Below are positions 33,549 through 43,516 of a stretch of 64,000 bases of DNA, one piece after another (within the stretch, counting starts at the first letter, position 1; each line of letters begins with the position of its first letter). The notes below the pieces were generated by a model that made no database searches, had not been told where the DNA came from, and saw only the letters and a program-made list of their open reading frames with translations. This DNA is from Streptomyces hawaiiensis. Its GTDB lineage: Bacteria; Actinomycetota; Actinomycetes; Streptomycetales; Streptomycetaceae. The DNA lies in NCBI RefSeq assembly GCF_004803895.1, contig NZ_CP021978.1, positions 8,432,001 to 8,496,000 on the forward strand, written 5' to 3'. The position numbers and the translations under genes were made by a program.

Positions 33549-35702
33549 ATGCCTACGTCCGCCCTGCCCGAAACCGGACTGCCAGCGCCCGAAAAGTCGC
33601 GTAAATCACGTCGGTCCGCCCTGCTGTGGACCGCCGTCGCCCTGCTCGGCGCCGTCGCCTGGGGCGTCCTCGCGCTGGCCCGGGGTGAGCGGATCTCCGC
33701 GGTCTGGCTGGTGATCGCGGCGCTCGGGTCGTACGCCATCGCCTACCGCTTCTATGCCCGGTTCGTCGCCCGTCGGGTGCTCCAGCCGGACGACCGCCGG
33801 GCCACGCCCGCCGAACGCCTGGAGGACGGCGTCGACTTTCAGCCGACCGACCGCCGGGTGCTGCTCGGCCACCACTTCGCCGCGATCGCCGGCGCCGGGC
33901 CGCTGGTGGGGCCGGTGCTCGCCGCGCAGATGGGATATCTGCCGGGCACGCTGTGGATCGTGGCCGGGGTGATCTTCGCCGGGGCGGTGCAGGACATGGT
34001 GGTGCTGTTCCTGTCGATGCGCCGGGACGGCAAGTCGCTGGGGCAGATGGCCCGCGAGGAGATCGGCCGGGCGGGCGGGGTGGCCGCCCTGGTCGCGGTG
34101 TTCGCCATCATGATCATCCTGCTGGGTGTGCTCGCCCTGGTGGTCGTGAACGCTCTGGCCCACTCCCCGTGGGGCACCTTCTCCGTCGCGATGACCGTCC
34201 CCATCGCCCTCTTCATGGGCTTCTGGATGCACCGCATCCGTCCCGGCAGGGTCGTCGAGACCAGTCTGATCGGCGTGGCGCTGCTGCTCCTGGCGATCGT
34301 CGGCGGCGGCTGGGTGCAGAACTCCTCCCTGGCCGGCACGTTCACCCTCAGCCCCACCACCCTCGTCTTCTGCCTGATCGGCTACGGCTTCGTCGCCTCC
34401 GTCCTGCCGGTGTGGCTGCTGCTTGCCCCGCGCGACTACCTCTCCACCTTCATGAAGATCGGCACGATCACCCTGCTCGCGGTCGGCGTGATCGTGGCCG
34501 CGCCCGTACTCAGGGCGGACGCGGTGAGCGACTTCGCGACGTCGGGAGCGGGCCCGGTCTTCGCGGGGTCGTTGTTCCCCTTCCTCTTCATCACGATCGC
34601 CTGCGGCGCCCTGTCCGGCTTCCACGCCCTGGTCTCCTCCGGAACGACCCCGAAGCTGATCCAGAAGGAGTCCCAGGTCCGGCTGATCGGCTACGGCGCC
34701 ATGCTGATGGAGTCGTTCGTCGCGATCATGGCGCTGATCGCCGCGGCGACCCTGGAGCCGGGCCTGTACTACGCGATGAACGCCCCGGCGGGTCTGCTCG
34801 GCCCGACGGCCGAATCCGCCTCCCACGCGGTGGCGGGCCTCGGCTTCACCATCACCCCCGACCAGCTCACCCAGGCCGCGAAGGCGGTCGAGGAGCACAC
34901 CCTGATCGCCCGCACCGGCGGCGCCCCGACCCTGGCCGTCGGCATGTCGGAGATCTTCTCCGTAGTCTTCGGCGGGTCGGCCATGAAGGCCTTCTGGTAC
35001 CACTTCGCGATCATGTTCGAGGCGCTGTTCATCCTGACCACGGTGGACGCCGGCACGCGCGTCGGCCGCTTCATGCTCCAGGACATGCTCGGCAACGTCT
35101 TCAAGCCGCTCGGCCGGGTCAACTGGAAGCCCGGCATCTGGCTGTGCAGCGGCCTGGTCGTCGCCGCCTGGGGCTACTTCCTCCACACCGGCGCCACCGA
35201 CCCCCTCGGCGGAATCAACCAGCTCTTCCCGCTCTTCGGCATCGCCAACCAGCTGCTCGCCGCCATCGCCCTCGCCGTCTGCACCACCGTCCTCGTCAAG
35301 TCCGGGCGGCTGCGCTGGGCCTGGGTCACCGGCCTCCCCCTGGCCTGGGTCACCGCGATCACCTTCACCGCCGGCTGGCAGAAGATCTTCTCCGCCGACC
35401 CGAAGATCGGCTTCTTCGCCCAACGGGCCCACTACGCCGACGCCCTGGACGCCGGTCAGATCCTCGCCCCCGCCAAGACGACCGCCGACATGCACACGGT
35501 GGTCACCAACTCCACCGTCGACGGCGTCCTCATCGCCCTCTTCCTGCTCCTGGTCGCCGTGGTGATCGGCAACGCGGCGGTGGTCTGCGTGCGCGCGATA
35601 CGGTCCGCGACGCCGCTGCCGACCACCGAGACCCCGTACGTCGAGTCCCGCATCGACGCACCCGGCCAGAGCGCCGAGCCACTGACCGGAGCCCGCTCGT
35701 GA
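33549..35702 (+). CDS. cstA: Carbon starvation protein CstA (pyruvate/peptide transporter family)
   Basis: A 717-residue multi-pass membrane protein of full family length. CstA landmarks include FQPTDRRVLLGHHFAAIAGA, GPLVGPVLAAQMGYLPGTLW, SGTTPKLIQKESQVRLIGYG, TTVDAGTRVGRFMLQD and NQLFPLFGIANQLLAAIAL. The ATG follows GAGGAG. E. coli homologs transport pyruvate and/or peptides. The next gene, a YbdD-type small protein, overlaps its stop, as in many CstA operons. Confidence 0.94.
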   Translation: MPTSALPETGLPAPEKSRKSRRSALLWTAVALLGAVAWGVLALARGERISAVWLVIAALGSYAIAYRFYARFVARRVLQPDDRRATPAERLEDGVDFQPTDRRVLLGHHFAAIAGAGPLVGPVLAAQMGYLPGTLWIVAGVIFAGAVQDMVVLFLSMRRDGKSLGQMAREEIGRAGGVAALVAVFAIMIILLGVLALVVVNALAHSPWGTFSVAMTVPIALFMGFWMHRIRPGRVVETSLIGVALLLLAIVGGGWVQNSSLAGTFTLSPTTLVFCLIGYGFVASVLPVWLLLAPRDYLSTFMKIGTITLLAVGVIVAAPVLRADAVSDFATSGAGPVFAGSLFPFLFITIACGALSGFHALVSSGTTPKLIQKESQVRLIGYGAMLMESFVAIMALIAAATLEPGLYYAMNAPAGLLGPTAESASHAVAGLGFTITPDQLTQAAKAVEEHTLIARTGGAPTLAVGMSEIFSVVFGGSAMKAFWYHFAIMFEALFILTTVDAGTRVGRFMLQDMLGNVFKPLGRVNWKPGIWLCSGLVVAAWGYFLHTGATDPLGGINQLFPLFGIANQLLAAIALAVCTTVLVKSGRLRWAWVTGLPLAWVTAITFTAGWQKIFSADPKIGFFAQRAHYADALDAGQILAPAKTTADMHTVVTNSTVDGVLIALFLLLVAVVIGNAAVVCVRAIRSATPLPTTETPYVESRIDAPGQSAEPLTGARS

Positions 35703-35887
35703 GGATCCGGCGCTGGGTGCGGGCCGTGCGCTGGTATCTGCGCGAGCTGACCGGAGAGGCCGAGTACGACCGCCACTGCGAGCGGCACCGGCGCCACCAC
35801 CCGCTGGCCCCGGTGCCGACCCGCCGCGAATACCAGGTGCTGCGCACCCGGCACCAGGAGGCCCGCACCCACAGCCGCTGCTGCTGA
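35699..35887 (+). CDS. YbdD/YjiX-family small protein
   Basis: A 62-residue basic protein starting VRIRRWVRAVRWYLRELTGE, with the family's conserved EYDRHCERHRRHHP segment. The GTG at 35699 overlaps the cstA stop (GTGA). YjiX/YbdD proteins accompany CstA-type transporters and are needed for full pyruvate uptake in enteric bacteria. It is easily missed because the same frame is open far upstream inside cstA. Confidence 0.85.
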   Translation: MRIRRWVRAVRWYLRELTGEAEYDRHCERHRRHHPLAPVPTRREYQVLRTRHQEARTHSRCC

Positions 35888-35992
35888 GCGACTCCCGCGA
35901 TGCCGCCCCTCTTACGGGCGACTGCCAACGGATCGAAGGTGCGGCTCCGGACGCCCCTCGGCAACGCCACGCAAAGGTGGAGCGCCGGTGAT

Positions 35993-36754
35993 CTAAACGG
36001 CTGAGCTGCCCACGATGCCGCGGAAGTCGCGCAGGGCGAGGGACAGCAGTGGTTGATGCCGGGCGAGGAAGGACAACGGAGCATCAGGCTCCGTCGTCAC
36101 GCGGCTGCGGCCCAGGGCCGGTCGCCCGGTGATCCGCATGGGGACGCGGCACCCCGTACCGTCGGACAGCCGCTGGACCAGGTGGGCGCGGGCGGGCAGC
36201 CGGAAGGGCAGCCGCAGTACGTCGCGGTACGCGACGCGGACCGGCGGAGTGCCGGCCGTGGTCAGCTCGCCCCGGGTGCTGCGGCTGTCCGCGCGGAGCG
36301 TGATCGTGCCCAGCTCTTTCGGGATGCCCCACAGGGCGCGCCCCCCGGCCAGGGACTGTTCGTTGTCGACCCAGGCGGCCACGGCGCTGCCGGCGAGGCG
36401 GTGTCCGTGGCGTACGGCCAGGGCGATGAGGCATTCGCGGTAGGCGAGGACGCCGCCGGGCCGGTAGTCGACCCAGAAGGTGATCAGGGTGGCGCGGCGC
36501 CGCACGACCCAGGGGCGGACCCCGGACGGCAGCGGCCAGGACGGCAGTTCGTGCACGGGGACGCGCCACAGCGAGACGACCATGTCGCCGGTGAGGCGCC
36601 ACGGTGAAGGAGGGAAGGGGACGGCTGGTCGTTCCACGGTGCGCTGACCGACTTCCTCGGCTCGGACGGGTACGGCCGATGGTCCCACTCGCGACGGCCC
36701 GGGCGGGCCCGCGGCACGCAGCCACGGACCCGGTGTAGGTAACCCCTCACCCAT
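35993..36754 (-). CDS. Acetoacetate decarboxylase-family protein
   Basis: A 253-residue ADC-fold protein. FWVDYRPGGVLAYRECLIAL, AAWVDNEQSLAGGRALWGIP and KELGTITL match the family's central hairpin. It is not a proven decarboxylase: the Schiff-base Lys of classical ADC sits in an LSAYPKKLG-type segment, here GIPKELG with a single Lys. Many streptomycete members are uncharacterised. The gene stands alone on the minus strand. Confidence 0.75.
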   Translation of the reverse strand: MGEGLPTPGPWLRAAGPPGPSRVGPSAVPVRAEEVGQRTVERPAVPFPPSPWRLTGDMVVSLWRVPVHELPSWPLPSGVRPWVVRRRATLITFWVDYRPGGVLAYRECLIALAVRHGHRLAGSAVAAWVDNEQSLAGGRALWGIPKELGTITLRADSRSTRGELTTAGTPPVRVAYRDVLRLPFRLPARAHLVQRLSDGTGCRVPMRITGRPALGRSRVTTEPDAPLSFLARHQPLLSLALRDFRGIVGSSAV

Positions 36755-36935
36755 CTTGCGCCGTGGGCTCCTCCTGCCAGGACAACGTGACCACGCCGAC
36801 CACGGCAGCGCCGGCGCGGGTGAACGGCAGCGCAGGTGGGGGAGCCGGGAAGAGACGCGGATTTGCTAATCCACTGCTAACGAAATGCCTTCATCGCCAA
36901 CGCCGTCGCGGACCCTACACCCGGCCCGGTCCGGC

Positions 36936-38824
36936 TCAGCGGTCGTTGGCGAGTGCGACGAGTTCGGCGAACAGGCCGCCGGCGTTGACGAGGTCCTCGT
37001 ACGTCCCTGTTCGACGACCCGGCCCTTGTCCATGACGAGGACGCGGTCGGCGAGGCGGGTGTTCTCCAGTTGGTGGGTGACGACGATCGTCATGCGTTCG
37101 ACGGCGATCCTCTTGATCTCGAGGAAGACGGCGTGCTCGCCGCGGGCGTCCATCTGGGACGTCGGCTCGTCCAGGATCAGCAGCGGCGTCCGGCGGTACA
37201 GGGCGCGTCCGCACACCAGGCGCTGCCACTGCCCGCCGGAGAGTTCGGCGCCGCCCCACAACTCCTTGGCGAGCAGCGTGTCCAGTTGACGGGGCAGCTT
37301 CTCGATGGCCTCGCGCATTCCGACGGCGTCGACCACGTCCCACACGGGACCGTCGTCGAAGGTCTTCGGCTGCCCGAGGGTGATGTTCTCGCGGGCGCGC
37401 AGGGGCCAGCACGCGAAGTTCTGCGGTACGAGCGCGGTCCGCTTCCACACGGCGTCGGGGTCGGTGCGAGCGAGGTCCGTGCCGTCCCACAGCACGCGGC
37501 CCTTGTCGGCGAGCAGGATGCCGGTGATGAGCTTGGCCAGGGTGGACTTGCCCGAGCCGTTCTCGCCGACGACCGCCAGGATCTCGCCGCGGCGGAGCGT
37601 GAGCGACACGCCCGCGACGGCCGGTTCGTCCTTGCCCGGGTACTGGTACTCGACCTCCTCGAGGCGGATCTCGTCGACGCGTTCGGGGATGGTCAGCTCA
37701 CCGCGACGCGGGGCGCGTTCGGCGGCCATGTCGAGGAAGGACCGCATGTCGGCCAGGTAGAGCGACGTGTGGAACATCGCGGCGCCGTGGATGACGAACT
37801 GGCTGAGCGCCGCGAGGGTGGTCTGCACGGCGACGACGGCGGTGGCGGCGACGGGCAGGGCGATCCGGCCGCCGGCGGCCAGCCAGGCGAGGGTGGCCCA
37901 GGTGCTCAGCAGGAAGACCCCGCCCAGGGCACTGGTGATCAGTGCGATGCGCAACAGGCGCGGGGCGGCGGTGAGGGTGCGCTGGTCGATGCGGTCGGAC
38001 AGGGCCCGGTACCAGTAGATGAGATAGCCGGTCATGCCGTTGGCGCGGACCTCGTCGCCGAACCGGGAGTAGGTGGCCCACCAGCGCATCATGGAGCGCA
38101 CATTGCGGTCGCCGACGTTGAGGTAGTGGGTCTCGTAGTCGACGCGGGCGGACAGGACGGCACCGGCGCCGGCCGGGAGGACGGCCAGGAGCAGCAGGGG
38201 CAGCATCAGCGGGTGCAGTGCCGTGATGACTCCGCTCGCGGCGGTCATGCGGATGAGGGCGGACATGAACCGCTGGGCGTCCTGGACCATCATCCGGGTG
38301 CGGGTGACACCGACTTCGGCGGCTTCCTGCCGGTCGGCGAAGCCGTCCTCGCCGTAGGCGGAGGTCTCCACCCGGCATACGGCGGCGACCAGGGCGATGT
38401 CGGCCTCGGTCGTCAGCAGCGGAGTGATCCGGCCGTCGGCGTAGGAGGACAGAGCGCTGCTGATCCGGCCGACGGCCGCCGCTGCCGTCACCGCGATCAG
38501 GGCGGGCAGCGCATGGTGCAGGCGTTCGGACACCGTGCCGCTGCCGAGGATGTGGGTCATGGCCTGCGCGGTGAACGCGAGGACGACGGCCGCCGCGATG
38601 CCGGTGAGGAGCTGGCAGGCGAGGAGCAGTACGACGCCGGCCCTGTCGACGCCCCACGCCATCCGCGCGGTGTGCCCGAGGACCGTCGGCAGGCGGCGGC
38701 ACATCGCGGCGAAACTGGCGTCCGCCAGCGGGTTCTTGCCGTACTTCCCGCCGAACGTGAGGGTCGCGGGTGGGGGAGGGGGCGGAGTGTTCTCGTCAGT
38801 GGTCGAGGCGTCGGTCACCGTCAC
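36936..38824 (-). CDS. ABC exporter (fused permease/ATPase) with apparent 1-bp frameshift near the 3' end
   Basis: A half-transporter of about 628 residues: a membrane domain, then an ATPase with Walker A VGENGSGKSTLAKL, signature LSGGQWQRLVCGR and Walker B LLILDEPTSQMD. The GTG start at 38824 has AGGAGGA upstream. After GRVVEQG (about 37005) the frame is lost; one extra base in the CCC run there restores GTYEDLVNAGGLFAELVALA and a stop at 36936. As written, the frame instead runs on to 36866 with an unrelated tail. Either a sequencing error or a recent mutation that leaves the catalytic motifs intact. Confidence 0.8.
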
Positions 38825-40751
38825 CTGGATTCCTCCTGGAGGTCCGTGCCGCGCCTGGACGGCGCGGCGGTGCACGGCCTAACGACGAGCCGCCCGAATC
38901 GAACGCGCTCGATTCCGGACGTGCTGGGACCCTTGCCGCACAAGGCATCGACCGGGGCGGCTCACTGCTGAGGCCGCATCCCGGGAACCCGGACCTGGCC
39001 GAATCGCGGATGCTCGAAACGCCTGTGGTGCATGGGGTTTCGGCGCCCTCGGAGTTCGCTGTTCGCGATGTCCCTCGTCACTCCGATCCAGGATCGGCGT
39101 GACGACGCGAGTGGGAGATAAGGTCACGTGCATGGAAAACGCACGTTCGACTGGGCCGACGGGCTTCAGGTAGCCCGCCAGGAGATGCCTGGCGGTTGCC
39201 GCGAACGGAGCCCCGTGACACGCACCGCCCACCACCTTCGCTCTTCACGCAGCCGGAGTACACGCGACTGCTCGTCAGGAAAGCCCTGGCGTTGCGTGGT
39301 TCTCCACGACCTCAGGTACAGCGCACGCAGCTTCACCGATGGATCACGGGAGTCCAGTAGGCCTCGACCTCGCCTGGTCCGCCGCACGGTGGACGTCTAC
39401 TCATTCCCTCGACACCAGCGGGACCGCTCCGTCGCCCAGTGGTCCGCAGTGGAGGAACGCCGGGCGCGTCAGCGGCTACGAACCCAGGTGGGGACTCTCC
39501 TGAGGCTGGTGAACACCGCCGCCGGCGAACTCGCACTCGATGCGGCGGACACGGTGGACATACCGCCGGCACGCCATCGGCGCGGCTCGCTCTGGCTCGC
39601 ATAGCGGCCTCACGGGCAACCGCCGCGACGGGCACTCGCGTCGAGCCCGTCGTGGGCGGCCACCGTTATGCCGTCCTGAAGTGCTGGCGCAGTGGTGGCG
39701 GACGACTCTGCGGGGCGTCGGCGAGGATGGCCAGCCTCGGTCTGCGCAGGGCCCCGCCGTTAGCGATCCCGTTTCGTGGGCGGTAGCAGCAAGAGGCAGG
39801 GCCGTACGGACCGTGGTGCTGCCGGATCTGTCGCCGTCATGACGGTGCCCTCATTTCGCGGCTCCCGACCCGGACCAGCTGGCGAGAAGGGCCGTTGCCG
39901 GACCGATCGTCCGAGATGTCGTACAGAGTTCGATGCTCTGTTCAGTGACCGAAAGTATGGCCATGCCAGCCGAGCGTCAATATCTCCTCCGAAAAAAAGG
40001 TGCTTCTGTGCCGGCAACCGGCGAGCCGTCCGGCATGCTCGCCGCCCGCGTTACCCAAACGTAATGGCCTGCTTCTCGTGCAACCTCTTGACCAGGGGGA
40101 ACGGTAGGCGCTCACTATGACCTCCGCATCACTGACCACTTCATGGGGGGACGGCCGTGACTCACCCGGCGCACAGCGGTACCTCCCTGGCGGGGGGCCC
40201 GGAGCATCCTGGTCGTGCACGTCGGCTGCGCTGTCGAGCATGGCCGGAAGGTTCCGCTGGGCCGGGGAGTCGGCAGACTGAGCCGGCCCTGGCGGGCCAC
40301 TCCGGACAGGGCGGGGGTCGAAACGCCTCCGCCGGCGAGGAGGGCTGGAGCATGCTGCCGGGCCACCGTCCGGTCGTGCTCCTTGTGACGCCCAGGAGTT
40401 CGGGATCTCCTCCGTTCCGGAGTCGGAGTTCTCCGAGCCTCCGCCGAGCACGGCCCGCCAGGACCCCTCCGCGGTGGCTGAACGGAGCCCCGCCCTGCTC
40501 TTGAGCCACCGAAAAAGAGCGGATGCCACGGGCCGTGACCCGACCGGGACACCTCCGGTCGTCTTCGAGCCCGCATGCATCGCCCGCGTCAGCCGGGGCG
40601 ACGCCGGCGCCACGCCCACTCCGCCAGCCCGTCCCTAATCCCGCCCCGCCTGCCGATCCGGCCCACCGGCGCCGCGTACAGCGCCGCCTCCCCACCGCCG
40701 CGTCCGGCCACCCCTCAGCCCGACCCGACTACTCTCTGACAACCCGCTCAT
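38825..40751. other. About 1.9 kb without a convincing gene
   Basis: Several frames are open here by GC bias, but none shows a recognisable domain, a good ribosome site and streptomycete-like codon pattern together. The stretch 39900-40100 is relatively AT-rich, with a run of seven A near 39991. It may hold decayed genes and the distal promoter of the sugar operon. Confidence 0.5.
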
Positions 40752-40796
40752 GTTCAATATTTCGAACGTTGACCGGTACTCAGAACGGCATTACCT
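40752..40796 (+). promoter_or_regulatory. Putative operator and promoter of the sugar ABC operon
   Basis: GTTCAATATTTCGAAC (40752-40767) is an imperfect palindrome (6 of 8 pairs). TTGACC (40769-40774) begins two bases later and could be the -35, with a poor -10 near 40791 after a 16-base spacer. A repressor bound there would block the -35. The DNA is markedly AT-richer than its surroundings. Confidence 0.55.
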
Positions 40797-40876
40797 CGAC
40801 GGTTCTCGACGGAATGTCACAAGCCGCAGGCCCCCGAGTCCCATTCCCCGGACCGGCTCAACGAAGGAGATCAAGC

Positions 40877-41881
40877 ATGCTCAACAGAAGGAACTTCCTC
40901 ACCGCAGCGGTCGGTGTGGCGGCTGCGACGGGACTCGCGGCCTGCGCCAAGGAGGACGGCGGCTCGTCCGGCTCCTCCGGTGGCGGCAGCAAGGCGATCA
41001 CCCTCGGCTTCTCCCAGGTCGGTTCGGAGAGCGGCTGGCGCTCCGCCAACAGCGACTCTGTGAAGTCGGCCGCCAAGGAGGCGGGTTACACCCTCAAGTT
41101 CTCCGACGCCCAGCAGAAGCAGGAGAACCAGATCTCCGCGATCCGCAACTACATCGCGCAGAAGGTCGACGTCATCGCCTTCTCGCCGGTGGTCGTCACC
41201 GGCTGGGACGCTGTGCTCAAGGAGGCCAAGGCCGCGAAGATCCCGGTGGTCCTCACCGACCGCTCCGTCGAGACCTCCGACGACTCCCTGTACGTGACCC
41301 TGGTGGGCTCCGACTTCACCGACGAGGGCCGCCGCGCCGCCAAGATCCTGGAGAAGGTCCTGGAGAAGGCCGGCCACAAGGGCCCCGTGAAGATCGCACA
41401 GCTGGAGGGCACCACCGGTGCCGCCCCCGCGATCGAGCGTGCCAAGGGCTTCAAGGAGGTCATGGACGCGGACCACGCGGACGACTGGAAGATCGTCGTC
41501 AGCCAGACCGGTGACTTCACCCGCGCCGGCGGCAAGCAGGTCATGGCGGCCTTCCTGCAGTCCAACCCGGACATCGACGTGCTCTTCGCGCACAACGACG
41601 ACATGGGCATCGGTGCCATCCAGGCCATCGAGGCGGCCGGCAAGAAGCCCGGCAAGGACATCCTGATCGTCACGGTCGACGGCGTGAAGGACGGCTTCGT
41701 CGCCATGTCCGAGGGCAAGATCAACGCCATTGTCGAGTGCAACCCGCTGCTCGGCCCCCAGCTGATGGAGGTCGTGAAGAAGGTCAAGGACGGCGAGACG
41801 GTCGAGCGCTGGATCAAGACCAAGGAGAGCGACTTCATGCAGGACCAGGCCAAGGACGCGCTCCCCACCCGCAAGTACTGA
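40877..41881 (+). CDS. Sugar ABC transporter substrate-binding lipoprotein (YtfQ-like)
   Basis: A 334-residue periplasmic-binding protein of the ribose/galactofuranose type. It has a Tat-like start NRRNFLTAAVG and lipobox LAAC. The mature region contains ITLGFSQVGSESGWRSANSD and FLQSNPDIDVLFAHNDDMGI, typical of YtfQ. GAAGGAGA lies 7 bases before the ATG. It heads a four-gene importer operon followed by a secreted arabinofuranosidase-like enzyme, so a pentofuranose or galactofuranose is the likely ligand. Confidence 0.9.
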   Translation: MLNRRNFLTAAVGVAAATGLAACAKEDGGSSGSSGGGSKAITLGFSQVGSESGWRSANSDSVKSAAKEAGYTLKFSDAQQKQENQISAIRNYIAQKVDVIAFSPVVVTGWDAVLKEAKAAKIPVVLTDRSVETSDDSLYVTLVGSDFTDEGRRAAKILEKVLEKAGHKGPVKIAQLEGTTGAAPAIERAKGFKEVMDADHADDWKIVVSQTGDFTRAGGKQVMAAFLQSNPDIDVLFAHNDDMGIGAIQAIEAAGKKPGKDILIVTVDGVKDGFVAMSEGKINAIVECNPLLGPQLMEVVKKVKDGETVERWIKTKESDFMQDQAKDALPTRKY

Positions 41882-41899
41882 CCGACCGTCCCCACCGGC

Positions 41900-41944
41900 G
41901 GGGAGCCTCCGGCCGGCCGGCATCCACCGGCCGGGAGGCTCCCC
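41900..41944 (+). terminator. Strong intercistronic hairpin after the binding-protein gene
   Basis: GGGGAGCCTCC pairs with GGAGGCTCCCC across a GGCCGG-rich centre, 19 bp after the binding-protein stop and 34 bp before the ATPase start. No T-run follows. It is probably an mRNA-stabilising or attenuating element that raises binding protein over the membrane components. Confidence 0.65.
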
Positions 41945-41977
41945 GCGGACCTGGACCCATTCATGAGGAGCGCTGCC

Positions 41978-43516
41978 ATGGCAGAGCCGCGGCCCGTCCT
42001 GGAGATGACGGGCATAGTCAAGGAATTTCCGGGGGTCAGGGCTCTGTCGGGCGTCGACTTCCGGCTCTTCCCGGGTGAGATCCACGCCCTGATGGGCGAG
42101 AACGGCGCCGGAAAATCCACCCTCATCAAGGTGCTGACGGGCGTCTACTCCCTGGACGGCGGCACGATCAGCCTCGACGGCGAGTCCGTGCGGTTCGGCG
42201 GCCCGCTGCAGGCGCAGCAGGCCGGCATCAGCACGGTCTACCAGGAGGTCAACCTCTGCCCCAACCTGTCGGTGGCGGAGAACATCTTCATCGGACGCGA
42301 ACCCACCCGCGCCGGCCGCATCCAGTGGAAACGGATGCGCAAGGAGGCGGCGGAGCTGGTCGACCGGCTCGGGCTCGACATCGACGTCGCCGCGCCGCTG
42401 TCCTCGTACCCGCTGGCCGTGCAGCAACTGGTCGCGATCGTACGGTCGGTGGGCACCGGGGACCGGGGCGGCGCGGGACTCGGCACCAAGGTACTGGTCC
42501 TCGACGAGCCGACCTCCAGCCTCGACCGCGACGAGGTTCTCGAACTGTTCCGTCTGATGCGGCAGTTGAGGGACGAGGGTGTCGCGATCCTGTTCGTGTC
42601 GCACTTCCTCGACCAGATCTACGAGGTCTGCGACCGGATGACCATCCTGCGCAACGGCACCCTGGTCGGCGAGCACATGGTCCGCGATCTCGACCAGGTC
42701 GGGCTGATCGAGCTGATGATCGGCAAGGCCCTGGACCAGCTCGAGGAACTGCACGAGCACCAGATGCACTCCGACGTCGGCGAGACGCTGGTCAAGGCCG
42801 AGGGGCTCGGCCGCACCGGCGGGATCGCCCCCTTCGACCTGGAGATCAACAAGGGCGAGGTGCTCGGGCTCGCCGGCCTGCTGGGATCAGGCCGCACCGA
42901 ACTCGCCCGGCTGCTGTTCGGCGCCGACCAGCCCGACAGCGGCAAGGTGACCATCGACGGCAAGCAGGTCTCGATGAGCGCCCCGAACGACGCCATCGGG
43001 GCCGGCGTGGCCTTCTGCTCGGAGAACCGCAAGACCGAGGGCCTGATCCCCGATTTGACGGTGCGCGAGAACATCATCCTCGCCCTCCAGGCGGCCCGCG
43101 GCTGGGTCCGGCCCATCCCGGCCGCCCAGCGCGACGAACTCGTCGCCAAGTACATCAAGGCGCTCGACATCCGCCCCGCCAACCCGGAGGCGCGCGTGGG
43201 GCAGCTCAGCGGCGGCAACCAGCAGAAGGTACTGCTCGCCCGCTGGCTGATCACCCAGCCGAAGCTCCTGATCCTGGACGAGCCGACGCGCGGCATCGAC
43301 GTCGGCGCCAAGGCGGAGATCCAGAAACTGGTGGTGTCCCTCTCCGAGGACGGCATGTCGGTGCTGTACATCGCGGCCGAACTGGAGGAGGTGCTCCGGC
43401 TCAGCCACAGCATCGGAGTGCTGCGCGACCGCCGGCTGGTGGCGCGACTGACCAACGGGCCGGAGATCACCACCAGCAAGATCCTCGAGACCATCGCGAG
43501 CGGAGAACACCAGTGA
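41978..43516 (+). CDS. Sugar ABC transporter duplicated ATP-binding protein (YtfR-like)
   Basis: A 512-residue ATPase with two fused nucleotide-binding domains. The first has Walker A GENGAGKSTLIKVL and Walker B LVLDEPTSSLD. The second carries the signature LSGGNQQKVLLARW and LLILDEPTRGIDVGAKAEI. The arrangement is that of RbsA/MglA/YtfR. The ATG at 41978 is chosen over 41963 because GAGGAG precedes it by 7 bases. Its stop overlaps the first permease start (GTGA). Confidence 0.92.
   Translation: MAEPRPVLEMTGIVKEFPGVRALSGVDFRLFPGEIHALMGENGAGKSTLIKVLTGVYSLDGGTISLDGESVRFGGPLQAQQAGISTVYQEVNLCPNLSVAENIFIGREPTRAGRIQWKRMRKEAAELVDRLGLDIDVAAPLSSYPLAVQQLVAIVRSVGTGDRGGAGLGTKVLVLDEPTSSLDRDEVLELFRLMRQLRDEGVAILFVSHFLDQIYEVCDRMTILRNGTLVGEHMVRDLDQVGLIELMIGKALDQLEELHEHQMHSDVGETLVKAEGLGRTGGIAPFDLEINKGEVLGLAGLLGSGRTELARLLFGADQPDSGKVTIDGKQVSMSAPNDAIGAGVAFCSENRKTEGLIPDLTVRENIILALQAARGWVRPIPAAQRDELVAKYIKALDIRPANPEARVGQLSGGNQQKVLLARWLITQPKLLILDEPTRGIDVGAKAEIQKLVVSLSEDGMSVLYIAAELEEVLRLSHSIGVLRDRRLVARLTNGPEITTSKILETIASGEHQ

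Noticed and set aside
33606..35495. Long minus-strand open frame rich in Gly/Asp/Glu/Arg
   Set aside because: It mirrors cstA on the opposite strand with biased composition and no recognisable motif.
39128..39604. Plus-strand open frame of 158 codons
   Set aside because: No domain, no ribosome site and an overlapping open frame of similar quality on the other strand.
40117..40281. Short plus-strand frame beginning MTSASLTTSWGD
   Set aside because: It has a start but no ribosome site, no family resemblance and lies in a stretch with mixed codon pattern.
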